NCBI GenBank assembly: GCA_964600025.1
Contig: CAZRHJ010000008.1
Span: forward strand, 1 to 54,339
DNA: 54,339 nucleotides
Direction of reading: 5' to 3'
From: JADFUS01 sp964600025
Lineage (GTDB): Bacteria; Bacteroidota; Bacteroidia; Bacteroidales; Rikenellaceae
A program made the translations under genes and the position numbers. The notes under the pieces are model-generated. The model saw only the letters and a program-made list of their open reading frames with translations, did no database searches and was not told where the DNA came from. Shown here piece after piece: positions 16,978-25,336 of the stretch. The first letter of the stretch is position 1. Every line of letters starts with the position of its first letter.

Positions 16978-18175
16978 TATGGAAGTTGAGCCACAAGAAT
17001 ACAAACTTTGGGGAGAGGATATATATACCAAACTTTCGTGGTTTAATATCCAAAGCGTAAAATCTGCCAAAGTAATGGTAATTGGAGCAGGAGCTTTGGG
17101 CAATGAGGTTGTCAAAAACTTGGCGTTGTTTGGAGTTTCAGAGGTTTATATAGTAGATTTTGATATTGTTGAGAAATCAAATCTAACACGGTCTGTATTT
17201 TTTAGAGAGCAAGATGCACTATTACAAAAACCAAAAGTTGAAGTTTTGGCAGAAAGAGTAATGGAGCTTAATAGCGAAATGAAAATTCACCCTATTTTAG
17301 GAGATATACGCTATGATATAGGATTGGGCTTGATAAAAGAGATGAATGTTGTTATATCTTGTTTGGATAACAGACTTTCACGCTATTTTCTCAATAGATT
17401 GTGTCTGAGAGCAGGAGTACCTTGGGTAGATGGAGGAATTGACGGTTTGGAAGGTACGGTTAGGGTATTTAAACACGGAGAGAATTGTTATGCTTGTAAT
17501 TTGGGAGAACATTCTTTGCGAGATATATCACTTAGAATTTCTTGTGCAAGTGTAGTACAACGTAATTTTGAGAATGATAGAGTAGCCACAACTCCTGTTA
17601 TTGCATCTATTATAGGAGCAGTAGAGGTGCAAGAGGCACTCAAACTTATTCACAAGAAAGAACTTGAAGAAGGTAAATTTACTTCGCTATGTGGAAAAAT
17701 GTTTTATTGGGAAGGAGAGCATTTGACTTCAAAGATTTTATCTTTCAAAGCCTATGATGATGATTGTCCAATGCACGAGCTTTGGGACGATATAATACCT
17801 TCGGATTTGACAATAGATGATACGGTTTGTGATGTAATACAAAGACTCAAATTACTAACAAAATCTGAGAGTGCGGAGATAACATTACTGAATTTCAAAT
17901 TTGTGGATTATATAATTCAGAAATCTAACGAAAATGTGAAAGTTTATCTGAAATGTCCAAGCTACAAAGTAGTGGATTTTGTTGAAAGAGATGAAGTATT
18001 AAAATCAATAGCTTACAGTGATATGTATCAAAAGGAATATTGTTGTATTGATAGCAATTTTCCTTACAAAGAGTTAAGTCTACGAGATTTAGGTGTGCCA
18101 AATCTTGATGTGCTATGTGTTACAACGAGTAAAGGAGAGTTTCATATAGCTTTGGCAGATTGTGGAGAATTTTAG
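16970..18175 (+). CDS. E1-like ThiF-family Ubl-activating enzyme
   Basis: 401 residues. The Rossmann ATP site has G39-A-G-A-L-G44, acidic residues at VDFD (62-65), N71 and R74 of the E1 signature (SNLTRS), Lys87/89 and D133 in SCLDN. Zinc ligands are probably Cys173-x2-Cys176 with Cys266-x2-His269 (CxxH rather than CxxC). Cys192 (RISCASV) sits where UBA5-like E1s have the catalytic Cys, ahead of ATTPVIASIIGAVEVQEALKLI. The last 110 residues form an extra domain (LRDLGVPNLDVLCVTT...) that could be ubiquitin-fold-like and bind the E2. It should adenylate the Ubl C-terminal Gly and load the E2. The start at 16970 overlaps the previous stop by 8 bp; ATG 16979 is a close alternative, and translation is likely coupled. 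MoeB/ThiF sulfur activation is the alternative, disfavoured by the E2 neighbour. Confidence 0.88.
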   Translation: MYSMEVEPQEYKLWGEDIYTKLSWFNIQSVKSAKVMVIGAGALGNEVVKNLALFGVSEVYIVDFDIVEKSNLTRSVFFREQDALLQKPKVEVLAERVMELNSEMKIHPILGDIRYDIGLGLIKEMNVVISCLDNRLSRYFLNRLCLRAGVPWVDGGIDGLEGTVRVFKHGENCYACNLGEHSLRDISLRISCASVVQRNFENDRVATTPVIASIIGAVEVQEALKLIHKKELEEGKFTSLCGKMFYWEGEHLTSKILSFKAYDDDCPMHELWDDIIPSDLTIDDTVCDVIQRLKLLTKSESAEITLLNFKFVDYIIQKSNENVKVYLKCPSYKVVDFVERDEVLKSIAYSDMYQKEYCCIDSNFPYKELSLRDLGVPNLDVLCVTTSKGEFHIALADCGEF

Positions 18176-18207
18176 TTTTTGTTTGTCCCCAAAAAGAAGA
18201 ATATATT

Positions 18208-18996
18208 ATGTATGGAAAAAATATAAAAGCAGAGGTTTTGTTGAACTACATTTATCCAGAATTATCTGATAAATGGGTAGCAAAGAACAAAGGTACTTTC
18301 TTTAGAAATTACAGCGATGATATTATGGATTTGGATACTAATAATAATATTGTTGAACTTTCAAGAGATGGTTTCTTGAAACTTTTACCTCCTGGGTTTC
18401 TTGCAAATAAGGACGAGTTTTTAGGTGCAAATACCTCTCCAAAAGCTCGAAAAAATGTGTCGATAGCAGAACGCAAACGTCAAGAATTATTGAAAGATTT
18501 ATTTGTTCCAATAGACACATTGAATTTGCGAAATTATTTAAAATTGGAATCAAATATTGCAAAAATCCATAACAATAAACTGTATTATATTCTTAAAGAG
18601 TATTATGAGATTGATGCTAATGAGATAAAGAATAAATATATTGATTATATACTGCCTTTTGTATTGTTCTCTAAGCAGTTGCGTGGTGATATAGGGTTTG
18701 TTCAAAGCGTACTTTCGGTACTTTTGGACTGCAAAGTAGATATGAAAAAAGGTAGATATACCCAAAGTCACTGGGAGGCGTGTTCGTTACCACAAGTAGA
18801 ATATACACTGCATATCCCACAAATGACAAATGCTCAGTACAACGAACTGATAAACGAACTAAATCCATTTTTTGATTTTATTAGAGAATGGTTTATTCCT
18901 TTTGACTTACATACAGAATTCTATGTCAGAGATTTTTCAGAAAACACACTGAACAAATCAATGACCTTGAATTATGACTTAAATATTGGTGATTAA
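18208..18996 (+). CDS. tssG: TssG-like T6SS baseplate protein
   Basis: 262 residues from ATG 18208; the frame opens at 18160 but that overlaps the E1-like gene. No signal peptide is seen. The end (FIREWFIPFDLHTEFYVRDF, then LNYDLNIG) resembles the C-terminal half of Bacteroidetes TssG, which with two TssF forms the baseplate wedge. The next genes are TssK, TssE and TssF, all baseplate parts, so assignment rests on both sequence shape and context. The middle is helical and low in recognisable motifs. Confidence 0.65.
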   Translation: MYGKNIKAEVLLNYIYPELSDKWVAKNKGTFFRNYSDDIMDLDTNNNIVELSRDGFLKLLPPGFLANKDEFLGANTSPKARKNVSIAERKRQELLKDLFVPIDTLNLRNYLKLESNIAKIHNNKLYYILKEYYEIDANEIKNKYIDYILPFVLFSKQLRGDIGFVQSVLSVLLDCKVDMKKGRYTQSHWEACSLPQVEYTLHIPQMTNAQYNELINELNPFFDFIREWFIPFDLHTEFYVRDFSENTLNKSMTLNYDLNIGD

Positions 18997-19026
18997 TCTT
19001 TCCTATATAAGGACTAAAAAATAACT

Positions 19027-20172
19027 ATGATGAATATAAATTCTAAAATTGATTGGAAAGATGGTTTAGAAATTAATTCTAAAACACTTATAACTTTTGA
19101 CAAAAATATAGATTCTCGACAGCAGATTTTGGCAAAAATATCTACTGGAAATCTTTTTGGTATAGTGCCAGTTGATGATTTTGAGATTAATGCTGCTTTT
19201 GTTAGAAAGAAATTAGAAATTAATCGTTTTGTTTGTACTGCATTACTGCCTTCTGGTAGTATAATTCAGGCTGACGAATCGGTAGAAGTGCCAATTCCAA
19301 TGCTATATGGGGACAAATATTATTTGACAGTTTCGTTTGACAGAGAGCAAATAGCATATACTAATGATAATGTTCCACTTTTAAGACCTAAATACAAATA
19401 TTTGATTTTGACACTCGAAGAAATCAAACAAAAGGTTGATTTGTTGCCAATACTAAAATTCAAAGTTGATGATGGTATTTTCTCTATTGACGAGAATTAT
19501 ATTCCTCCTTATTTGTTTGCGTCTTCGTCGCCTCGATATGGAGAATTTATCCAAAAATATATTGATGGACTTACTATCCTTGCAGAGCATCAAAACTTAG
19601 AGTCTTTGGAGGCTAAACAGGTATTGCTACGATATGTTTTTGTACTTCAAAATATTAGGGCAGACAAGAGAGTTAGGGATTTATTAGACCTGTTACAAGA
19701 AATAGAACAAGCAGTTTATTACTATATTGTCAAACCAAATACAAATTCACCTATAAACAATCTAATTGGTAGTGAATATGATATTTTGGAACGCTTACAG
19801 TTTGTAGGTGATTATATTTTAGCTGCATCGTCTATTCTTGATAAAGTGGTTTTGGAGGACAAAACCATTGATATGGAGCGACTGAAACGAGAGGTTAAAG
19901 AAGAGTTGTATGAGCAGTTGAGAGATGAGTTGTATCGAAAACTGGTTGATGAAATAAAACCAATGATTGAAAAAGATATTTATGATAATCTTTACACAGT
20001 TTTGACGGATTATTTGAACAATGATTTTAGAGAATCTCTAAAACAATCTCTTGGTGATGAATTGTACGACAGACTTAGCGAAAACTTGTTTGTATCGCTT
20101 TACGACAAGCTATACGAAGCGTTATATGTGCCAGTAGAAGACGAGAAAAAAGATTTTATGCCAATTATTTAG
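19027..20172 (+). CDS. tssK: TssK, T6SS baseplate-membrane connector
   Basis: 381 residues. The start KIDWKDGLEINSKTL corresponds to the VxWxEGL..L..qhF opening of TssK, and mid-protein FSIDENYIPPYLFASSS matches the conserved ...YIPP.L.i.aS segment. Helical regions follow and the tail (about 290-375) is a repetitive charged helix (EELYEQLRDELYRKLVDEI). TssK trimers link the baseplate wedges to the membrane complex, in T6SSiii probably to TssN. It lies 30 bp after tssG and 21 bp before tssE. The alternative start Met2 is equally possible. Confidence 0.85.
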   Translation: MMNINSKIDWKDGLEINSKTLITFDKNIDSRQQILAKISTGNLFGIVPVDDFEINAAFVRKKLEINRFVCTALLPSGSIIQADESVEVPIPMLYGDKYYLTVSFDREQIAYTNDNVPLLRPKYKYLILTLEEIKQKVDLLPILKFKVDDGIFSIDENYIPPYLFASSSPRYGEFIQKYIDGLTILAEHQNLESLEAKQVLLRYVFVLQNIRADKRVRDLLDLLQEIEQAVYYYIVKPNTNSPINNLIGSEYDILERLQFVGDYILAASSILDKVVLEDKTIDMERLKREVKEELYEQLRDELYRKLVDEIKPMIEKDIYDNLYTVLTDYLNNDFRESLKQSLGDELYDRLSENLFVSLYDKLYEALYVPVEDEKKDFMPII

Positions 20173-20193
20173 GTGTAATTAAATAAACGTGTT

Positions 20194-20655
20194 ATGAGTA
20201 TAAAAATACCTTTAAATATTGATTCCTTGCACGGTAGGCTCGAACGTTGCCACACGGAGAGAGAATCTATTGATATGTTTATAGAGCTAATTCTATCTAC
20301 TGCCCCGGGTACGTGTGTAGTAGACAAAGATTTTGGTTTTAATATCAATGCTTATCGTTTTGAAATTATAAACGAATATGATGGTGTGATTAATTACAAC
20401 ACTACTCGTGAATATGAGTCGCAACGTGAGGTTGACAACTATAACAAGAAAATAAGTGGTTCGTCAAAGAATATAAATACTTTTGCGATTGATTGTCGCA
20501 ATGTAATCGAGAAATACGAAAAGCGTCTTAAAGATGTGAATGTAGCAATGAACTATATCCGTGAGCATAGAACTATCTATGTGGATATTATAGGAACTAT
20601 TGTTAATACAAATACAGAATATTCTTATAAAACAACCATAAAAGTATGGAGTTAA
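20194..20655 (+). CDS. tssE: TssE, gp25-like T6SS baseplate protein
   Basis: 153 residues of the GPW/gp25 family. It begins SIKIPLNIDSLHGRLERC and has the gp25 region with SIDMFIELILSTAPGTCVVDKDFGFN, like E..I..ll.T..GeR...p.FG. The ERES/EYESQ helix and the end IYVDIIGTIVNTNTEYSYKTTIKVW fit the small beta domain. TssE joins the wedge to the first sheath ring. Position between tssK and tssF supports it. Confidence 0.8.
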   Translation: MSIKIPLNIDSLHGRLERCHTERESIDMFIELILSTAPGTCVVDKDFGFNINAYRFEIINEYDGVINYNTTREYESQREVDNYNKKISGSSKNINTFAIDCRNVIEKYEKRLKDVNVAMNYIREHRTIYVDIIGTIVNTNTEYSYKTTIKVWS

Positions 20656-20686
20656 TTTATGGAGGGACTAAAAAAGGATTAATATA

Positions 20687-22384
20687 ATGAAACATACATT
20701 ATTTACCACTCGAAACAGAGCAGATGAGCTACTGAAAGAAATAGTTGGAATGTGGCAAATGAGCGACCATAAAGAACTATTAGAAGGGATTGAAAAAGAC
20801 CCTATATTTTCTATGTTTATTATGGCATTAGCATACCAGTCTAATGAATTTGATTATGAAATTGAGCGTTTGAAGGGAAATCTATTGGAGGATTTTGCCA
20901 AAATGCTTGTGCCAGATAATTTGATAAGTGCCGTTCCAGCAGTAGCATTATTAGCTACTAATCTAAATGATAACCAAACAGAATTAATGATTGATTCTGA
21001 TAAATCTTTCAATATGAAAGGTTCGGATTTTGGTTTCTTGCCTCTTCTGAAAACAAAAATAATCCACAATAACATTAAATATGTTAAAAGGATTGACGGC
21101 AGAAGATGGAAAGTTGCTTTGCAGTTTCGTAGTCCTATCAAAGACCTATCAAATATTTCTTTTTACATAAAAAATCCAAATTTTCAAGATTTAGAGATTA
21201 CGTATAAAAACCAAAAAATGCAGCTTGTCAAGCCTTGGGATTACTCTAACTTGCCTTTGTCTTCGTGTTTCTCTATTGAGTCAATGATTTATAACAAAAC
21301 ATTGATTTACAATGCTTCACATACTTGGTTTGATTTGTTTGCACAGCAAAATACACGTGTGTTTTATTTTTCAGATTCTTACCTTGTTGGCAAAAATGAA
21401 GATGCTATTGATTTGATAGAACTTGAATTTGAGTTTTTTGGTATAAATGATGATTTTGAGTTTGACGAAAATTCTTTGATATTTAATATCGTACCAGTAA
21501 TTAATGCAGATATCCACGAGGCAAATTTAACGTCATCTTCGCCAATTTTTAGAGTTAATAGCAACAAAGGTGGCGATGACAAAGAATTTTTGTTTCTTAT
21601 ACAGCCAAACAATGAGCAGTTGTTTAATGGAGAAAATATAGTATTAAGAACTATTGATACAGACAGATTTGATATTAGCAGTTTGATAAAATTGTCTAAT
21701 GCTATTGTTACAAAATTTAATTCAGATTTTTATGCTTACCAAAATGTGCTTCATTTGCAGAATGGTAGTATTATCAAACAACTTAGAAATATCTTAGAAG
21801 TTGTCAAAGACGAAGTGAACAAACAGCGAGAAACAGCTGTATCGGGAGTGTATATTATGCTCAAAAAAGATGGAAAGGATTTGGACGAGAAAATTAGCTA
21901 TCATATTGATTATCTGACTACAAATGGTACTAAAATAAACAAATTTCTGAATATTACCAGTCAATTTGATACCCCAAAAGGTTTAAATCCCGTGCTTACT
22001 CAACAAATAATGGAGCCTATTTTGGCAACAAAAGGTGCAGAATCTATTGAAGTAAAACAAGCATTGACAAAATACAATTTGATGACAAATGACAGAATAG
22101 TAACTCCTGCCGACATCAAAGCATTCTGCTACAAAGAACTTTTTGTGAGATACGGAATTATCAAAGATATGGTCAGAAAATTAAATGTAGTTACTCAGCA
22201 ACATATTTCTTCGACCCACGTAGGCTACGAGATTATGGTGGATATTAGCCTTAAAGACAATCCTTTCTTGCTTAAAGGTTTCAAAGACAAAATCTCACAA
22301 GCAGAATTTGTAATGAAAAAAATGTTGGAAGTTAGGTCTGTCGGAATTTATCCAATCAACGTTTTTATCTCAATAAATGAATAA
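20687..22384 (+). CDS. tssF: TssF-like T6SS baseplate wedge protein
   Basis: 565 residues. The N-terminus (DPIFSMFIMALAYQSNEFDYEIERLKGNLLEDFAKMLVPDNL) is the TssF opening, in which the protein is described by helix ...lL.af....a.v...ld.efpe....LL....P, followed by beta-rich domains (SPIFRVNS, SSCFSIES). The end FKDKISQAEFVMKKMLEVRS followed by IYPINVFISIN is typical of TssF. It is last of the rightward operon; 35 bp beyond lies the convergent metallophosphoesterase. Slightly shorter than proteobacterial TssF (about 590). Confidence 0.8.
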   Translation: MKHTLFTTRNRADELLKEIVGMWQMSDHKELLEGIEKDPIFSMFIMALAYQSNEFDYEIERLKGNLLEDFAKMLVPDNLISAVPAVALLATNLNDNQTELMIDSDKSFNMKGSDFGFLPLLKTKIIHNNIKYVKRIDGRRWKVALQFRSPIKDLSNISFYIKNPNFQDLEITYKNQKMQLVKPWDYSNLPLSSCFSIESMIYNKTLIYNASHTWFDLFAQQNTRVFYFSDSYLVGKNEDAIDLIELEFEFFGINDDFEFDENSLIFNIVPVINADIHEANLTSSSPIFRVNSNKGGDDKEFLFLIQPNNEQLFNGENIVLRTIDTDRFDISSLIKLSNAIVTKFNSDFYAYQNVLHLQNGSIIKQLRNILEVVKDEVNKQRETAVSGVYIMLKKDGKDLDEKISYHIDYLTTNGTKINKFLNITSQFDTPKGLNPVLTQQIMEPILATKGAESIEVKQALTKYNLMTNDRIVTPADIKAFCYKELFVRYGIIKDMVRKLNVVTQQHISSTHVGYEIMVDISLKDNPFLLKGFKDKISQAEFVMKKMLEVRSVGIYPINVFISINE

Positions 22385-22411
22385 GTAATTTTCTGATTTT
22401 CAATACTAAGA

Positions 22412-22445
22412 TAATTGACTTAATTTTCTGAAATTAAGTCAATTA
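22412..22445. terminator. Long inverted repeat at convergent gene ends
   Basis: A perfect 15-bp stem (22412-22426 with 22431-22445) and 4-base loop sit where tssF and the metallophosphoesterase converge; the latter's stop lies inside the stem. There is no clean T run on either strand, so it may be a weak bidirectional terminator. Confidence 0.4.
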
Positions 22446-23514
22446 CTGTAATTTCTGAAATGCTACCAAGTCGGATTGGTGGTCCCCAGTAGCCAGTACC
22501 TTGATTGACGTATAGGTGTGTTGAACCAATTTTGTATAGACCTCTGAAATAGTCTTGAACCAACATAACTACAAAATTCCACGGAAGAAACTGCCCAGCG
22601 TGAGTGTGTCCCGATAGTTGAATATCTATGCCCAATTCTGAGGCCTCGTATATGCTTTGTGGTTGGTGGGCAAGAAGTATGCTTATATCATATTTCGTAC
22701 TGGTTTTGATTGCCTTAGAAATATTAGGTTCTTCACTCTTAAATCTTGCTGCACTTTGGTCTGTAACACCTGCCACAAGAATTTTTGATGATTTGTAGTC
22801 TACTATTTGATTTTGGTTTAGTAGAGAAGTAAAACCCAAAGAATTCATTTTACTCTGCCACTCTTCTGCTTGATTAGTGAAATATTCGTGATTACCAAGC
22901 ACATAAAACTTAGCATATTTAGCATTGATTTTTTCGAGAGCTTTGAGTTTATTGTTTTTGTCAGGTAGTTTCATATCCGTTGCATCTCCCGTTAGAGCCA
23001 CAATATCTGCACTTTGGCTATTTACCATATCTACAATTAGGTTGAGCCAAGTGGTATCTGTTTCGTGCGTTATATGCAAATCCGATATTTGAACAATCCT
23101 AAATCCAACTAAATTTTGTGTGGATACGGGTATGTTTACGTGTTTTATTTGCGGTGTAGTAGCATTTATATGAGCTATAATAGTCATTATTAACGACAAC
23201 GCTAATATGCAAACAGAGATATAATTATGATATATTTTGATTGAAAAAATCTTTGCAAAAATTCTAAAAATATCTTTGATAATAGTTAGAAAAAGCAAAA
23301 AAGACAAAAATCCCAAACCGATAAGTATATTTTCAGAGGCAATATTCAGATATTTTGTAAAAAGAAATGCACAAGGGTAGGATAGTGAAATGAGCAGTAC
23401 ACCAAGACAAAGAATTATTTTGTTTTTCTTTGAAAGCATAAGCGGTTTTACCAAACTCCAACAAATATAACTCGAAAGGAGAATTGAAAATAATGATAGT
23501 ATTATATAAAACAT
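22420..23514 (-). CDS. Membrane-anchored metallophosphoesterase (YaeI/YkoQ-like)
   Basis: 364 residues. Four hydrophobic spans (about 1-135) anchor it, then a calcineurin-like phosphoesterase domain with all five motifs: SDLHIT, TGDATD, GNHEY, LAHQP and SGHTHAGQ, which bind two metal ions. Family members cleave phosphodiesters or pyrophosphates of membrane lipids or nucleotides; the substrate is not knowable here. The domain faces one side of the inner membrane. A leftward -7 box (TATCTTTG, 23543-23536) lies 22 bp ahead of the ATG, so it has its own promoter. It is convergent with the T6SS operon and not obviously linked to it. Confidence 0.85.
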   Translation of the reverse strand: MFYIILSLFSILLSSYICWSLVKPLMLSKKNKIILCLGVLLISLSYPCAFLFTKYLNIASENILIGLGFLSFLLFLTIIKDIFRIFAKIFSIKIYHNYISVCILALSLIMTIIAHINATTPQIKHVNIPVSTQNLVGFRIVQISDLHITHETDTTWLNLIVDMVNSQSADIVALTGDATDMKLPDKNNKLKALEKINAKYAKFYVLGNHEYFTNQAEEWQSKMNSLGFTSLLNQNQIVDYKSSKILVAGVTDQSAARFKSEEPNISKAIKTSTKYDISILLAHQPQSIYEASELGIDIQLSGHTHAGQFLPWNFVVMLVQDYFRGLYKIGSTHLYVNQGTGYWGPPIRLGSISEITVIDLISEN

Positions 23515-23535
23515 ATTTAAATTATTGAATTACCA

Positions 23536-23543
23536 CAAAGATA
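23536..23543 (-). promoter_or_regulatory. -7 box of the metallophosphoesterase
   Basis: CAAAGATA on the plus strand reads TATCTTTG leftward, 22 bp before the start at 23514. Confidence 0.5.
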
Positions 23544-23553
23544 ATAAAAACAA

Positions 23554-23593
23554 GAGAGCTTAACACAAAAAAATGTTAAGCTCTCAAATTATT
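23554..23593. terminator. Terminator hairpin after the amidohydrolase gene
   Basis: A 12-bp stem (23554-23565 with 23574-23585) with an A-rich loop has T-rich tracts on both sides, so it can serve the leftward amidohydrolase transcript. Confidence 0.65.
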
Positions 23594-23604
23594 TTTTTTA
23601 TTGT

Positions 23605-23683
23605 TGTCTGCTAAAAACAAAACTCGTATTTCTTAAAGTAGAGCATCAACGAAATAGGCAATACAAGCTACTTTTAGCAAACA
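23605..23683 (-). repeat. MITE-like intergenic repeat, copy 3 (short form)
   Basis: A 79-bp element with inverted ends TGTCTGCTAAAAAC (23605) and ACTTTTAGCAAACA (ending 23683). Inside it keeps ACTCG, GAGCATC and GAAATAG blocks related to copy 1 but lacks the central part. It is inverted relative to copies 1 and 2. It lies just 3 bp past the amidohydrolase stop. Confidence 0.55.
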
Positions 23684-23686
23684 ATG

Positions 23687-25321
23687 CTATTCGGTAACCT
23701 TCTCACCGTTTACATAAAGTGCAGTTACTTTTGTAGTAGGAATTTTGTCTTCCTCTACATTCATAATATCTCTGTCAAGCATCACAAAGTCAGCTTCTTT
23801 ACCAACTTCGATACTGCCTTGTCTATTTTCTGCGAAATGTCCTTTTGCTGCCCAAATAGTCATAGAACGTAAGGCATCTTCTTTGCTCAAAGCATTTTCC
23901 ATTTGAAATCCACCTTCTGGTTTGCCCTCTAAGTTTTTACGAGCAACTGCTGCATAAAAAGTATAGATTGGGTTGATATTTTCGATAGGGAAATCTGTTC
24001 CGTTAATCAACCAACCGTTTTGGTCTAAAAGAGTTTGTTGAGCATAGGCATTTTTTAGTCTTTCTTCACCAATTCTATCCACTGCCCAAAACATATCAGA
24101 CGTACAATGAGTACTTTGGATAGATGGAATGATAGAATATTTTTTGAAAAGCTGAAAATCCTCTGGTTTAACAATTTGAGAGTGTTCTAATCTCCAACGT
24201 CTGTCATTAGAGCCTTGTAGAACTTCGCCATAAATGTTTAGCATCTCACGAACTGCACCATCACCAATTACGTGAGTAGCTACTTGATAGTTTGCATCAA
24301 AAGCTTTTTGACAAACTTCTTTGTAAGCCTCTTTTGAGTCAAGCATAAGTCCTTTGTTTTTAGCATCATCGCTATAAGGCTCAATCATATAAGCACCACG
24401 AGAACCCAAAGCACCGTCAGCAAACATTTTAATAGAACGAACTGTCAATCTTTCTTTTTCAATCACTCCTTTTGTTAAAAAATATTCCAAAGTTGCTTTT
24501 GTAGGCGAAAGCATAATGTTCATTTTCATCTTCAAGCTACCTTGTTTTTGAAGACTATCAATAAGCAAAACTTGATTTAGAGCCGAACCAGCTTCGCTTA
24601 CAGCCGAAAGTCCAACGGCAAAACAATTCTTTTGGGCGTTTAGCAGAGCTTGAGCTTTTTGCTCACGAGTAAGGCTTGGAATAATTCTTCTAACATAGCT
24701 AAATGCGTTGTCAATCAAAACGCCTGTTGGACGATTTGATTTATCTACCATAACTTTACCGCCTTCAACTTTTGTGTTTGCAGTAAGTCCAGCCGCCTTC
24801 AAAGCACTTTCACTAACCAAACCTGCGTGGCCATCAACACGAGTTAGAGCAACTTTTTTGTCTGGAAACATCTCTGAAAGACGTTTGTTATCAGGAAAAA
24901 CTGGATTGTCCCAAAGGTTTTGATCCCAACCTCTACCAAGCAACCATTCAGATTTGTTAGTTTTGTTGTGTTTTTCAAGACGTTGCAACACCTCGTCAAA
25001 AGATTTACAACCTTTCAAGTCTGCATAACGAGTGATATTGTCGCCATAACCACTAAAATGGCAGTGTCCGTCAATAAAACCGGGATACAAGGCAGAGCCT
25101 TTGGCATCAATAGTTTTCGGAGCTTTGAAATTATTCAAAATTTCGTTGTTATTGCCAACGGCAATAAATTTGCCATCTCTAACGGCAAAAGCTTCTGCTT
25201 TTGCAAAATCATTATCTACTGTATAAACATTTGCATTATGCACAATCAAATCAACCTCGTGTTTGTTCGCACAGCTAAACGCAAAAACAGAAATAATGAA
25301 AAGTAAAAAAAGTTTCTTCAT
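23687..25321 (-). CDS. Amidohydrolase lipoprotein (YtcJ-like, amidohydrolase_3)
   Basis: 544 residues with a lipoprotein signal (FLLFIISVFAFSC, Cys17). The TIM-barrel metal-dependent hydrolase has GFIDGHCHFSG near residue 82 (HxH metal ligands), THVIGDGAVREM, HSQIVKPED and GTDFPIENINP late in the chain, the order typical of the YtcJ branch. The start IVHNANVYTVDNDFAKAEAFAV and end GKEADFVMLDRDI form the composite beta sandwich. It hydrolyses an amide or related bond of an unknown small substrate, on the periplasmic or outer face of a membrane. It lies 15 bp downstream of xth and is probably co-transcribed with it. Confidence 0.85.
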   Translation of the reverse strand: MKKLFLLFIISVFAFSCANKHEVDLIVHNANVYTVDNDFAKAEAFAVRDGKFIAVGNNNEILNNFKAPKTIDAKGSALYPGFIDGHCHFSGYGDNITRYADLKGCKSFDEVLQRLEKHNKTNKSEWLLGRGWDQNLWDNPVFPDNKRLSEMFPDKKVALTRVDGHAGLVSESALKAAGLTANTKVEGGKVMVDKSNRPTGVLIDNAFSYVRRIIPSLTREQKAQALLNAQKNCFAVGLSAVSEAGSALNQVLLIDSLQKQGSLKMKMNIMLSPTKATLEYFLTKGVIEKERLTVRSIKMFADGALGSRGAYMIEPYSDDAKNKGLMLDSKEAYKEVCQKAFDANYQVATHVIGDGAVREMLNIYGEVLQGSNDRRWRLEHSQIVKPEDFQLFKKYSIIPSIQSTHCTSDMFWAVDRIGEERLKNAYAQQTLLDQNGWLINGTDFPIENINPIYTFYAAVARKNLEGKPEGGFQMENALSKEDALRSMTIWAAKGHFAENRQGSIEVGKEADFVMLDRDIMNVEEDKIPTTKVTALYVNGEKVTE

Positions 25322-25336
25322 TTTATATTAATTTAT

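Noticed and set aside
11537..18175. Bil- or Bub-type anti-phage ubiquitin-like operon
   Set aside because: No JAB deconjugase or other defence genes are adjacent, and the genes run directly into T6SS baseplate genes; shared ancestry is possible, but the setting differs.
1..22384. Contractile phage tail, R-type pyocin or extracellular injection system
   Set aside because: TssK-like and TssF/TssG-like proteins, exported envelope proteins and a PAAR-like tip fit T6SSiii; no tail fibre, tape measure or lysis gene is seen.
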